Shown here: in pieces, positions 32,898-42,450 of the stretch
Position numbering within the stretch: the stretch's first letter is position 1
How the letters are laid out: each line of letters begins with the position of its first letter
NCBI GenBank assembly: GCA_934630515.1
Contig: CAKTVV010000002.1
Coordinates: 1 to 64,000, forward strand
Source: an uncultured Eubacteriales bacterium
GTDB lineage: Bacteria; Bacillota; Clostridia; Oscillospirales; Acutalibacteraceae
Length of the DNA stretch: 64,000 nucleotides
Direction: 5' to 3'
Made by a program: the position numbers and the translations under genes
The notes under the pieces: model-generated
The model's input: only the letters and a program-made list of their open reading frames with translations
Told to the model about the DNA's origin: nothing
The model's database searches: none

Positions 32898-34115
32898 TCA
32901 GCCCAGCGGCTCCTCAGAAAAGATCAGCACGCTGTCCTGTCCGCCCGGGCTGATCGCCGTAATATGCGGCGCCGTGCTGTCCGCCGCAGCGGAAAAGCGC
33001 CCGCTCTCCGGGTCAAACCAGGTCATATACCGCAGCCGTTCCGGCTGCTGCCGCTGAATGAACCGGGGCGCCGTATCCGGCAGGTAGGTCAGCGCAAAGC
33101 CGTTACCCTCCAGCACCCGGATGCCGTGGGGGCGCTGCCCCGGCTTGGCGGACGCCGCCCCAACCGCTTGACGCAGGGTGTTGATATGGCGCATCTGCCC
33201 CGCCCCGGGACGATCCAGCGCCGTGCGCCAGTCGTAGAGATATTCCGCATCCGGCTGCTCCCGGAAGCACCACACGCTCTGGTGCCCGTAGGTATGTCCC
33301 AGCGTACCGGTCAGCAAATTCTCATACACCCGCCCCCGGATGTCCCGGGGGGTGAACCGGTACTGCCACGACGGATCGAACGCCAGCGGGAAATCCTCAT
33401 AAAAGCACTCCGCATCCAGCACCGGCTTTTTCCCCACCGACCGGCTCTTTTTCAGCAGCCGCTCGCTTTTGTACCCGCCGAAGGAATGCCCCGACTGGAT
33501 CGAATGAAAATCGATATAATCCGCATCGCTGAGAAAGAACGCCGAGCTGTTTTCTCCATTGGGGTGATAGGTCATCGGGTGACGCACAAACTCCCCCTCC
33601 CGCAATCCGCCGGCGGTGGCATCGATGATCTCCCGATGCAGGGGCGTTTCGATAGGGCGGTCGCCCCCCAGCATCCAGATGATATTCTCCCGCCGTCCGA
33701 TCACCCCCGCCAGATAGCGTCCGTAGGCGGCGCTGTTGCCGGGGGTGAAGCTCTCCGGGCCGATGCCCCACTTGCGGTTAAAGGCATCCCCCCAATAGGG
33801 CAGCAGGGTCAGCACCATGCCCCGGGCGGCGCAGGCGTCCGCCACAAAGCACAGCTTATCGAAATAGGCACGGCAGGGCTTGCGCACATTGCCGCCGACA
33901 AAGGGCAGCAGCCCCTCCGGCGTGGGGGTGCGCTGTCCGTCCAGCTCGGAGATGGCGGACACCTGCACAGCGTTAAAGCCCTGTGATCGGCGCTTATCCA
34001 GATAGAACAGGATCTCCTCCCGGGTCAGCCGCTGGAGCAGCGTCCACGCCGTATCCGCCAGATAGGGGAAATACTGCCCGTCCCATTCTAAAACGCCATG
34101 ATGTATCGTCAGCAT
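32898..34115 (-). CDS. GH140-like (DUF4038) glycoside hydrolase
   Basis: 405 aa, cytosolic (no signal peptide). YLADTAWTLLQRLTREEILFYL followed by SQGFNAVQVSAISELDGQ, and LLPYWGDAFNRKWG, are characteristic of the DUF4038/GH140 TIM-barrel family, whose founding activity is cleavage at apiose in rhamnogalacturonan II. Candidate catalytic acids are Asp in MLGGDRPIE and Glu in LDAECFYED. The C-terminal 80 residues form the usual small beta domain. It is the last gene of the mannan operon, so its real substrate may be a side-chain-bearing oligosaccharide rather than apiosides. Confidence 0.8.
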   Translation of the reverse strand: MLTIHHGVLEWDGQYFPYLADTAWTLLQRLTREEILFYLDKRRSQGFNAVQVSAISELDGQRTPTPEGLLPFVGGNVRKPCRAYFDKLCFVADACAARGMVLTLLPYWGDAFNRKWGIGPESFTPGNSAAYGRYLAGVIGRRENIIWMLGGDRPIETPLHREIIDATAGGLREGEFVRHPMTYHPNGENSSAFFLSDADYIDFHSIQSGHSFGGYKSERLLKKSRSVGKKPVLDAECFYEDFPLAFDPSWQYRFTPRDIRGRVYENLLTGTLGHTYGHQSVWCFREQPDAEYLYDWRTALDRPGAGQMRHINTLRQAVGAASAKPGQRPHGIRVLEGNGFALTYLPDTAPRFIQRQQPERLRYMTWFDPESGRFSAAADSTAPHITAISPGGQDSVLIFSEEPLG

Positions 34116-34130
34116 AGGCGGCTCCTGCGG

Positions 34131-35168
34131 TCACAGACCGCACGCCGCCAGCTGGCGGGACAGCAGCAGCGAGACCCGGGCATGGGTGGCGATGGACCAA
34201 TGCCCATTGGCGCCGGTTCCCTCATGCGGGCGCTTCGGCTCGATAAGCAGCGGGGTGATGCCGCCCACCGCAGCAATGGCGGCGAGGATCTCCTCCTTCA
34301 GGAGCATTTCCGTCTCCACCAGATAGACGATGGGCACACCGGGGCGGGCGGCACGCACCGCCGTGAGAAACGCCACCGCCGCCTCCTGAAAGCCCTGCCG
34401 CCGTGCGCCCAGCACCGCCGCCGTGCGCTGCTCCTCGGGCAGATCGGCGCCGCTGCAGTATTGTCCGTCGTTTTGCCCCAGCTTGATGACGACCGCATCC
34501 ACCGGATGAGCGGCGGTATCCCAGCGCTCCTCCCCCTGATGGATCCGATCGGTATAGGGATACAGCTGAGGGATCAGGTTGACGGTATTCATGCCGTAAT
34601 CGTGGTAGATGCCGTTGCCCGACGCCGCCACGCAGTAGGGGTCGGCGTGCAGCCGCTCGCAGGTCAGCGCCGCATAGGTCAGCGAAAAGTTTTCCTCCCC
34701 GGTGATGAACTCTGCGCTCTCCCGGGAGCAAAGATTCCCATAGCCGCAGGTGATGGAATCCCCCAAGAACTCAAGACGTTTCACCCGGGCCGGAGCCGGC
34801 TCCGGGGTACCGTCCGTCAGGATGGCGCTCACCGCCGCCGTACCATAATACATCTCCGTCTGCTTCACCACCCGGACGGTGTGGACGCCGTAGGGCAGCC
34901 CCTGCACCAGCGTGTACACCCGCTCCGGCTCATCCAAGGCGAACCGGGCGCAGTTGATGGGGCAATCGTCCACAAACACACCAATATACGCCCGCTCCTC
35001 CGGACGGGGTACGGTGTCCCCGCCATAGAGCCGGGCCGCAGCGCCGGTGCCGGTAAAGCGAAAGGCAAAGCCGGCGCCGCTCCAATTGAAAAACACCCGC
35101 TCCCCCTGACGGTAGGTGCGCCCGAAAAACTGCGCCGTCGCTGCCGCCGGGTATTCTGTATACTGCAT
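34131..35168 (-). CDS. CE2-like SGNH carbohydrate esterase
   Basis: 345 aa starting at 35168 (MQYTEYPAAATAQFF), with GGAGGATACGGCT upstream; the longer frame to 35297 lies inside the neighbouring gene. An N-terminal beta-sandwich of about 110 residues precedes an SGNH domain with GDSITCGYGN (nucleophile Ser), GNGIYHDYG, KLGQNDG and GANGHWSIATH (His). This two-domain order is that of CE2 acetyl esterases, which act on xylan and glucomannan acetates. No signal peptide, so it would deacetylate imported oligosaccharides. Confidence 0.85.
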   Translation of the reverse strand: MQYTEYPAAATAQFFGRTYRQGERVFFNWSGAGFAFRFTGTGAAARLYGGDTVPRPEERAYIGVFVDDCPINCARFALDEPERVYTLVQGLPYGVHTVRVVKQTEMYYGTAAVSAILTDGTPEPAPARVKRLEFLGDSITCGYGNLCSRESAEFITGEENFSLTYAALTCERLHADPYCVAASGNGIYHDYGMNTVNLIPQLYPYTDRIHQGEERWDTAAHPVDAVVIKLGQNDGQYCSGADLPEEQRTAAVLGARRQGFQEAAVAFLTAVRAARPGVPIVYLVETEMLLKEEILAAIAAVGGITPLLIEPKRPHEGTGANGHWSIATHARVSLLLSRQLAACGL

Positions 35169-35200
35169 AGCCGTATCCTCCATTGTGTATAAAGCTGCGT

Positions 35201-35227
35201 ATGAGCCGCCCGGAATGGGCGGCTCAT
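35201..35227. other. GC-rich hairpin between giant surface protein and esterase genes
   Basis: ATGAGCCGCCC and GGGCGGCTCAT form an 11-bp stem with a 5-base loop. No real T-run follows, so it may mark mRNA processing or partial termination within the operon. Confidence 0.5.
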
Positions 35228-35239
35228 ACAGGTCGTGTC

Positions 35240-38200
35240 TTACTTCTTCTTGCGCACCGCCAGCGCCATGCACACGGTCGCCACCAAACCGGCGCACGCC
35301 AGCACGCCCAGACAGATGGTGACGATCAGCAACGGGCTGACCCCGCCGGCGCCGGTGGTGCCGGTATCGACAGCCGTTACCAGCGCATAGCTGCGCAGGG
35401 TCTCCGTCTCCACGGTGATGCAGTCGCCCAGCACCCCGCTGGAAACGATCTCCGCTCCGTTTTCATCCACGCAGGCGACGGTCTTGTGGGTATCCTCGAC
35501 CGGCAGCGACAGCCGGATGAGCCGTCCGCCGGTATCCACCGCCGCTCCGCCCTCGTTCACGATCGAGAGCTTATACAGCTGGGACGCCTTGAAGCCGGTC
35601 AGCGCCTGCTCCACAAAGCTCAGGTCGGCAGTCTCGGTGCTGACGGCAGCCTGCAGCACCGCTGCCAGCTTCGTCAGATCGTCATTGGCATCCTTGGCAA
35701 AGATCCGTGCCACCACGCCGTTGTCCGCCGTCAGGTCGATGTACTGGGGCAGCTTCGCCTTTTCCTCTTCCTTATCCTGCTCGGCGCTCAGAGTGCCGTA
35801 GACCTTCAGCTCCTCCAGACGGCACGCTCCGTAGCGGCTGTCCCCGATGGTGAACACAAACGCCACATACCGTGCCTGCTTCCAGGAGGCAGGCGCCTCA
35901 GCGGAAAAGCTGGAGGTCTCATCCGGGCGGGCGCTGTCCTCATAGTCCTCCTTCACCGTCACCGGCGTGCCGGTGAACAGGGTATCAAACTTGCGGGAGG
36001 CGTAGATCTTGGCACTGCGGATACCCTTGTGGATCCCGGAGTCCTCCTCGATGCTGTCGGCAAAGGCGTAGATATCCGCACCGGTCAGATCGAAATTCTC
36101 ATACAGGTTGTAGATGAACACAAACCGGGTATTCTGAATGTCCGAGCCGCCCCAGAATTCCACGTTGTCCCGGCTGCCGTCGGTGAGCGCCGAGACGAAA
36201 TTGCTGGCGCCCATATAGACCGGGTCTGCCAGATTGTCTCCGGCAACGCCGTAGTATTCGGCATCCATGCCCTCGATGATGCTCTTGCGCTCCACCGGCT
36301 GGGACTGATCCGCCGACCGGGTGCCGACAGCGGCAAACTCCCGCATCCGCCAACCGCCGTCGGAGCTGTCCGTCAGCAGGAAAGCAATGTACCGCACCCG
36401 CTTGAGCTGAGTGTTCAGCCCATACTCGTTGGTGCTGTCGTCGGCGTTGCTGTAGGAGGCGACCAGATTCTTGGTCTTGTACAGCTCCTGCAGGCTATCC
36501 GAGGCATAGATCCGGTAGCCGTTCACCACCAGGAACTGGGAGCCGTCGGCGCCCGCCCAAACATGGAGATGCGAGATATCGTAGTAAGCCCCCAGATCGT
36601 AGAGCACGCCGGGCTTATCGGTATTCGTCAGGCTCCACACGTCAAAGTGCTTCTGCAGATCGCCGTCGGTGAGGACGGACAGCTCCACGGGAGACCGGGA
36701 ATCCATCAGTCCGTAGGTGTATTCCTTGGTGCCGGCGAAATCACCGTTAGGGGCGATGATCTTGGTGGCGGCGGCGTTCTTCAGCAGATTCTCCCCCGCC
36801 GGCATCGCCGGCCATACGATCGGCTCCTTTACCACAGCGGTATCCGAGCCGGTCAGATCCAGCTCCATCAGATGGGCAGAGCTGCCGGCGGTGTAGCCGG
36901 AGATGAGGAAGGAGACATAGCTGATCTGCCGTCCGATGGCGATCTCCGTCTTGCCGCCGCTGCAGGACACCTTGCCCACATAGCTGGCCGCATCGTGGAG
37001 GGTGGTGATGGAATCGGAGGCATATACCTCCACGGTCACGTCCGCCTTGCCGTATACCACGGCGGTATCCACGTTATAAGAGCCGTCCAGCGTGAACATC
37101 ACGCCCACATACTGGGGCGGATCCCAATCCAGCGCTCCCCAGACCTCAAAGTCCTTGTCGGTCTGCCCGTCGATCGCCATATGGACCGCCTTGGCGTTTG
37201 CCGCTACGAAATGGGTGTGCTCGCTGACCATCTTCGCCGCCGGGTTCATGGCGATGGTGGAATGATCGGCGTAGTGCCGGGCAATGAAGTTGACGGAATC
37301 CGGATCCTTCAGGGTATCCTCCGGAATATCCTTGCCGTCCGACCAATCCCAGCTGCTGTTGGGGTCGTAGATATAACTCATGGCGTTCCTGACGGCGCTG
37401 CGCAGCACGGTCATATCCACATCGGCAAAGGCCGGATGCCCGTCGCCGAATGGATTCGCCGTGATGTCGCCGCCGAAGATGGTCGCCACATAGCAGGCGC
37501 CCGCCAGATACTGGCCATAGGCGTTGGCATGCTGGTTATCGGCGTCGTTCACCCCGATGCCGTCCCGGCGGGCAAACTCAAACGCCCGCCCGGAGGGGAT
37601 AATGGTCAGATTGCCGTTGTCCGCCGCCATCTGATGATAGGCTTTTTCGATGTTTTTGAAGTCGTTGGCGGGGTTTCCATCCAGACTCCAGGTCGCCCAG
37701 CTCCAGGTCTCATGGATCAGGAACCGCACCTCCGGGAGATACCCCCGGATATACTCCATCAGCTGGGGCGTTTTGGCATAGGCGGCATAGTCATAGGAGG
37801 CGGTGCTGCCCTGCTGCAGCACGACGATGTCCCAATCGGTGTATTCCAGCGCCTCCCGGATGGTGGCAAAGCTGCTGCTGCCGTCCTTGACGGTGGTACG
37901 CACCACGGTGCCGCTCCGGTTTTCCGTCAGGGCGAACTTGTACACCGCCTTGTCGTTGACCGCATTGTCATAGTGCTGGTCGATGGTGCAGGAGGGATAT
38001 TTCAGATAGCCGAAGGTGAGCGATTTCCCGCCCGCCGCAGCGATCTCCGTGGCGTAGATGGACGCATTTTCCGCAAAGCTGTTGCCCACGGTCAGCACCT
38101 TTACCACGGTATCCTTGCCGCCGTCGTCCGGCTTGGTGCCGGACCAGACCTCAAACTCCCGGGGACGGGGATTGCCGGTCTGGGCGACGCATACAAACGC

Positions 38201-40099
38201 CACATACCGCACCTCCTTGCCCACGGTCAGGGTCTGCTCCGTGCCGGTGCAGTCAAGCGTCCCCAGCCGGTGCGCCTCGTCGTACAGGGTCTCCTCCGCA
38301 TCGGAGGCATACACCCGCCACTGCTCGGGGTAGCTGGCGTTGATGCCCGCATACACGGTCAGCTTATCGATATAATAGCTGGCGTCCAGCGTATACTGCA
38401 CGCCGGGATATTTGGCAGGCGACCAGTCGATGCTGCCCGGCAGATCCGTCCAGGCGTCGGTGACGCCGTCGGTCAGCGCCTGAATGGACGCCTCAGTCAC
38501 CCGGGTGGTGGTCTCTACGGTGCCGTTTTCGTTATAGAAGATCCCCACGGCGGAGGACACGGAGTCCTTCAGCAGGTTTTTGGAGGCGTCGGTGTCTTCG
38601 CCCGTCCACAGCTCAAATTCCTTGACCCGCTGATTGCCCACATAATCGGTGCAGAAAAACGCCACATAGCGCACCCGCTTGCCTACCTCGAGCTTCACGC
38701 CCGCATCACCGCAGGCAATGTTGTTGCCCACAATGCTGTCGGGGCTGTAAAGGGTATCCAGACTCTCCGACGCATACACCCGGTAGGTGTCCTTATAGGC
38801 GTCGAAGCCGGAATAGATCATGATATAATCGGCAAACACCGTATCCGTCAGAGAATAGACGGCACCCACATAGCGGGCGGGATTCCAGTCCAGCGCTCCG
38901 TAAACATCGGTGGCGGTGGTGCGGTCGCCGTCGGTGGAGGCCGCCAGCGCCCCCTTCACATCAAACCGGGAGCTGCTCTCGATCTGCCCGTTGCTGACAA
39001 ACATATTCACTCCGGCTGCCGTCGCCAGCTTGGTACGCAGGGCGTTCTCCGAGACAAAGCCGCTGTCCGGCTCCGCCGTGAACACCTCCAGCTCCCGAAT
39101 GTGAATAGCGCCCTCATAGAACTCGTTCACGAACGCCACATACCGCACCCGGCGATCCAGCGTCACCTTGGCGCCGCTTTCGGCGGCGGTGACGGTATCC
39201 ACCAGACTGTCAGCGGTATACAGGGTGTCAACACTCTCGGAGGCGTACACCCGCCACTTTTCGCCGCTCTGGGCATACACATACGCAGCGCCGCAGTCCA
39301 CGGCGCTCTTCAGCGTATATTCCACCCCCACATAGCGGGCGGGATTCCAATCCAGCGCACCCCACACCTCGGCGGCGGTATCCTTATCGCCGTCCGTGGT
39401 CATAGCAACGGCGTTGGCATTGGCTGCATTGAACCGGTTGCTGTCCACCACCGTGCCGGTGGTGGGGTACATAATGATGGGCCGCACGCTCGCCAGCTGG
39501 GTCTGCAGCACATTCTCCGGTGCCGTGGTCTCATCGGCAGCAGCCGTGAACACCTCCAACTCCCGCACATGGATAGCGCCCTCATAGGCTTCGTTCACGA
39601 ACGCCACATACCGCACCCGGCGATCCAGCGTCACCTTGGCGCCGCTTTCGGCGGCGGTGACGGTATCCACCAGACTGTCAGCGGTATACAGGGTGTCAAC
39701 ACTCTCGGAGGCGTACACCCGCCACTTTTCGCCGCTCTGGGCATACACATACGCAGCGCCGCAGTCCACGGCGCTCTTCAGCGTATATTCCACCCCCACA
39801 TAGCGGGCGGGATTCCAATCCAGCGCACCCCACACCTCGGCGGCGGTATCCTTATCGCCGTCCGTGGTCATAGCAACGGCGTTGGCATTGGCTGCATTGA
39901 ACCGGTTGCTGTCCACCACCGTGCCGGTGGTGGGGTACATAATGATGGGCCGCACGCTCGCCAGCTGGGTCTGCAGCACATTCTCCGGTGCCGTGGTCTC
40001 ATCGGCGGCTGTATACAGCAGCCCTGCCGAAACCATGGTAATAAGCATGGTGATCGCTGTCAGAACCGACAGCAGTCTGCATAAACGTTTCTTTGCCAT
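35240..40099 (-). CDS. Giant secreted SGNH (DUF4886) protein with beta-sandwich repeats and TM tail
   Basis: 1619 aa. A signal peptide (LLSVLTAITMLITMVSAGLL) is followed by four or more units of about 155 residues ending in a pattern such as RVRYVAFVNEAYEGAIHVREL. These are probably F5/8C- or discoidin-like carbohydrate-binding sandwiches; the first two are almost identical. The centre (about 670-910) is a DUF4886/SGNH esterase-like domain: VLTVGNSFAENASIYATEI (Ser), DIVVLQQGSTASY, and ADNQHANAYGQYLAG (His). Three more sandwiches follow, then a globular region, one membrane helix (PLLIVTICLGVLACAGLVAT) and RKKK. It probably sits on the membrane and deacetylates or binds polysaccharide at the surface. 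Confidence 0.85.
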   Translation of the reverse strand: MAKKRLCRLLSVLTAITMLITMVSAGLLYTAADETTAPENVLQTQLASVRPIIMYPTTGTVVDSNRFNAANANAVAMTTDGDKDTAAEVWGALDWNPARYVGVEYTLKSAVDCGAAYVYAQSGEKWRVYASESVDTLYTADSLVDTVTAAESGAKVTLDRRVRYVAFVNEAYEGAIHVRELEVFTAAADETTAPENVLQTQLASVRPIIMYPTTGTVVDSNRFNAANANAVAMTTDGDKDTAAEVWGALDWNPARYVGVEYTLKSAVDCGAAYVYAQSGEKWRVYASESVDTLYTADSLVDTVTAAESGAKVTLDRRVRYVAFVNEFYEGAIHIRELEVFTAEPDSGFVSENALRTKLATAAGVNMFVSNGQIESSSRFDVKGALAASTDGDRTTATDVYGALDWNPARYVGAVYSLTDTVFADYIMIYSGFDAYKDTYRVYASESLDTLYSPDSIVGNNIACGDAGVKLEVGKRVRYVAFFCTDYVGNQRVKEFELWTGEDTDASKNLLKDSVSSAVGIFYNENGTVETTTRVTEASIQALTDGVTDAWTDLPGSIDWSPAKYPGVQYTLDASYYIDKLTVYAGINASYPEQWRVYASDAEETLYDEAHRLGTLDCTGTEQTLTVGKEVRYVAFVCVAQTGNPRPREFEVWSGTKPDDGGKDTVVKVLTVGNSFAENASIYATEIAAAGGKSLTFGYLKYPSCTIDQHYDNAVNDKAVYKFALTENRSGTVVRTTVKDGSSSFATIREALEYTDWDIVVLQQGSTASYDYAAYAKTPQLMEYIRGYLPEVRFLIHETWSWATWSLDGNPANDFKNIEKAYHQMAADNGNLTIIPSGRAFEFARRDGIGVNDADNQHANAYGQYLAGACYVATIFGGDITANPFGDGHPAFADVDMTVLRSAVRNAMSYIYDPNSSWDWSDGKDIPEDTLKDPDSVNFIARHYADHSTIAMNPAAKMVSEHTHFVAANAKAVHMAIDGQTDKDFEVWGALDWDPPQYVGVMFTLDGSYNVDTAVVYGKADVTVEVYASDSITTLHDAASYVGKVSCSGGKTEIAIGRQISYVSFLISGYTAGSSAHLMELDLTGSDTAVVKEPIVWPAMPAGENLLKNAAATKIIAPNGDFAGTKEYTYGLMDSRSPVELSVLTDGDLQKHFDVWSLTNTDKPGVLYDLGAYYDISHLHVWAGADGSQFLVVNGYRIYASDSLQELYKTKNLVASYSNADDSTNEYGLNTQLKRVRYIAFLLTDSSDGGWRMREFAAVGTRSADQSQPVERKSIIEGMDAEYYGVAGDNLADPVYMGASNFVSALTDGSRDNVEFWGGSDIQNTRFVFIYNLYENFDLTGADIYAFADSIEEDSGIHKGIRSAKIYASRKFDTLFTGTPVTVKEDYEDSARPDETSSFSAEAPASWKQARYVAFVFTIGDSRYGACRLEELKVYGTLSAEQDKEEEKAKLPQYIDLTADNGVVARIFAKDANDDLTKLAAVLQAAVSTETADLSFVEQALTGFKASQLYKLSIVNEGGAAVDTGGRLIRLSLPVEDTHKTVACVDENGAEIVSSGVLGDCITVETETLRSYALVTAVDTGTTGAGGVSPLLIVTICLGVLACAGLVATVCMALAVRKKK
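39123..39538. repeat. 416-bp direct repeat, copy B
   Basis: Identical by eye to 39591-40006, at an offset of 468 bases (156 codons). It encodes the second beta-sandwich unit of the giant protein. Confidence 0.85.
39591..40006. repeat. 416-bp direct repeat, copy A
   Basis: First-unit copy of the tandem repeat. The 52 bases between the identical blocks differ at a handful of positions, which limits the identity to 416 of 468 bases. It indicates a recent duplication or ongoing gene conversion. Confidence 0.85.
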
Positions 40100-40154
40100 A
40101 CGAATCTCCTTTACATAAAGGATCTGCGGATCGTGTTCATGGTATCCGATGCGG

Positions 40155-41063
40155 TTACGCCGCAGCGGTCAGCACATCCTGCACGCTGCGGGTCAGTATA
40201 GCGCCGTAGATATACTGCACGGCGCCCTCACCGTCGTAGTAGGCGATATACGGGCGGATATTCACCGCCGTGCCCGCCGCCTTTTCGGGGATATTCACCA
40301 CCGTCACCGCATACTGCACCGTGCCGGCAGCCACATCATAGGCCTTCTTTGCCTCTACATCCTTGATGTAGTTGGTGTTGGCGCCCGCTACCAGCTCCTC
40401 GGCGGTCGCCTTGTCCGCCCGGGCAACCACCGCCCCGATGCGGGCAACGGTCCGTGCTGCACCGTTCACGGTGACCGTGGCGGCGGAGTAGTCCACCTCA
40501 TAGCCGCCATCTGTTTTGTAGGCGGCACCGGCGCATTGCGCCTCTACGATGAACCGCAGCGCATAGGGTGCCTCGCCCGCCCGCAGCTGGGCGCCCAGCG
40601 CCCGGGTGAGAGGCGCCGTCGTCAGCTTTCCGTTCACGATGGAGATGTTCTCCACCAACTGAGTGGCGCTGGCTGCCAGCTGCGCCGTCACCGCAATATC
40701 CGCATCGGCATTCACCGTCGCCGTGACCGTCAGGGTCAGCGCCGCCTTGCCGTTCAGATCCACCAGCTGGATCTTGTTGGCGGACAGGGTGTAGTTGTCG
40801 TCCCGGGTCAGTGTGATGTCCTCGGAGGCGACGCTCTTGAACACCACCCCGGCGGTGCCGGTGATGGTGACATCCATGCCCTTGACGCCCTCAAAATTGG
40901 TCAGCTGCACCTGAAAGGTCGTTTCCCCGCCGGGGGCGACGGGAGCGCTGTCGTTGCCCACCACCGTGATGGTGGGGGCGGCGTCCGCCAGCGCCGTCAG
41001 GCTCAGCATCGAAAACGCCAGCACCAGTGCCAGCAGCACAGAGAGCCACTTTCTGCGTATCAT
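40155..41063 (-). CDS. Secreted cohesin-like protein
   Basis: 302 aa. A signal peptide (LSVLLALVLAFSMLSLTALA) precedes a cohesin-like jelly-roll of about 140 residues: TITVVGNDSAPVAPGGETTF, then VKGMDVTITGTAGVVFKSV, DLNGKAALTLTVTATVN and QLVENISIVNGKL. A second beta domain with VRPYIAYY-like strands follows. There is no membrane anchor, S-layer homology domain or LPxTG, so attachment is unknown. A dockerin-bearing protein is encoded 20 kb away in the same locus. ATG follows CAGGAGGAATGACTT. Confidence 0.6.
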   Translation of the reverse strand: MIRRKWLSVLLALVLAFSMLSLTALADAAPTITVVGNDSAPVAPGGETTFQVQLTNFEGVKGMDVTITGTAGVVFKSVASEDITLTRDDNYTLSANKIQLVDLNGKAALTLTVTATVNADADIAVTAQLAASATQLVENISIVNGKLTTAPLTRALGAQLRAGEAPYALRFIVEAQCAGAAYKTDGGYEVDYSAATVTVNGAARTVARIGAVVARADKATAEELVAGANTNYIKDVEAKKAYDVAAGTVQYAVTVVNIPEKAAGTAVNIRPYIAYYDGEGAVQYIYGAILTRSVQDVLTAAA

Positions 41064-41103
41064 AAGTCATTCCTCCTGCTTGATTCTTGGGAGAAAGCCG
41101 TGG

Positions 41104-42414
41104 TTACCCGTTAATGATCTTGTCGATCTGCGCCTTAAAGCTGGTCTTGTACTCGCTGATGAGCTGGGACACGTCATCGCCGCCCACGATCTTCGCCATC
41201 ATCTGAATGTACTCCTCGCCCAGCGTGCCGTAGGCATAGTTGGAATAGTTGATGTTCTCATAATAGGGGGTGATGCGGTCGATCTGCTCCTGGGTCAGAT
41301 AGCTCTCCCAAGAGTTGTCGCCCTTGCCCTTTGTCATATGCAGGGCAAATGCCGCCACCGCCTCCGGGTTCTTGGAGCCGTTGACGATGCCGATGGCCTT
41401 CAGCCAGTCGGTGGGATAAGCGCCGCCTTGATTGCTCTTTGCCAGCGGGATGGGGGCAATATCCCAGTTTTTCTTCACGTTATTCGGCACATTGGAATCG
41501 TTCATCATCTTGGGGGCTTCATACAGACCGTCGATCGCCATCGCCGCCGTGCCCTTGCGGAAGCTGGACTGCGCATTGATGACCGAGGTGGCGCCGTTGG
41601 TGAGCTTCTTGACGAAATTCAGACCGTCCAGCACCTTGGAGTCGCCCAGATTCTGGGAGGGGACACCGTTGCTGTCGTAGGAGACAATCTGCGTACCGTA
41701 AGCGGACACAAACTCGCTGTAGCCGCGGGTATTCTCGCCGCCGGCGCAGTAGCCGGCAATGCCCGCCTTGGTGTTGGTCAGGCTCTTCGCCAGCTCGTAG
41801 AAGGTGTCCAGATTCCAGTTGTTTTCCTTCACATACTCATTGGGAGTCTTGAGCCCCGCCTCGGCGATCAGGTCGGTGCGGTAGTACAGCACCAGCATAT
41901 CCACATCCCAGTAGGAGGAGAAGCCGTAGTAGTTGGACTGCCACTTGTAGAAATCCATCTTGCTGATGTCAAAGCCGCCGTTGGCAATCTTGGACTTATC
42001 CAGCAGATACTCGGAGGAAATGTACTTATTGATGGGCTGATACATACCGGCGATGATCTGGGTGGGGAAGAAAGCTCCGTAGATATAGCCGATGTCGTAG
42101 GGGTCGCCGCCGCTGATGGAGGCGGCGATCTTCTTGTTGTAGTTCTGATAGTCCACGACCTCGTCTACGATCTGGCAGCCCGTGCGGTCGGTGAACTCCT
42201 TGACCAGCTGCTTTTCGCTGTCGCTGGGCTCATACCAGAGGATACGCTTGAGGGTGACCCCCTCAAAGGTCTTGTTCCACAGGGAATCCGCCGAGCCGGA
42301 ATCGGCATTCGGCGTGCTGGCGTCGGGGGTGCCGCCGACGTCGCCGCAGGCGGTGATGCAGAACGCCATCGCAAGGGCGCAAAGGGCAGCCAGGATACGC
42401 TTGGTTTTCATCAT
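41104..42414 (-). CDS. CUT1 sugar-binding lipoprotein
   Basis: 436 aa, extracellular solute-binding protein family 1. The signal peptide ends in lipobox ITAC, giving a lipid-anchored protein. The mature part has the two-lobe pattern (GVTLKRILWYEPSD, YDIGYIYGAFFPTQIIAG, FRKGTAAMAIDGLYEAPKM). It delivers an oligosaccharide, probably manno- or glucomanno-oligosaccharide by context, to the two permeases just upstream. ATG follows AAAAGGAGTCGATCT. Confidence 0.92.
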   Translation of the reverse strand: MMKTKRILAALCALAMAFCITACGDVGGTPDASTPNADSGSADSLWNKTFEGVTLKRILWYEPSDSEKQLVKEFTDRTGCQIVDEVVDYQNYNKKIAASISGGDPYDIGYIYGAFFPTQIIAGMYQPINKYISSEYLLDKSKIANGGFDISKMDFYKWQSNYYGFSSYWDVDMLVLYYRTDLIAEAGLKTPNEYVKENNWNLDTFYELAKSLTNTKAGIAGYCAGGENTRGYSEFVSAYGTQIVSYDSNGVPSQNLGDSKVLDGLNFVKKLTNGATSVINAQSSFRKGTAAMAIDGLYEAPKMMNDSNVPNNVKKNWDIAPIPLAKSNQGGAYPTDWLKAIGIVNGSKNPEAVAAFALHMTKGKGDNSWESYLTQEQIDRITPYYENINYSNYAYGTLGEEYIQMMAKIVGGDDVSQLISEYKTSFKAQIDKIING

Positions 42415-42450
42415 AGATCGACTCCTTTTCTGTTATTTACTGAGTGTATT

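Noticed and set aside
35183..40084. 1633-codon rightward ORF opposite the giant SGNH gene
   Set aside because: The leftward frame has a signal peptide, repeats and SGNH motifs. The rightward frame is His/Gly/Ile-rich, has no domain and arises from the high G+C codon pattern.
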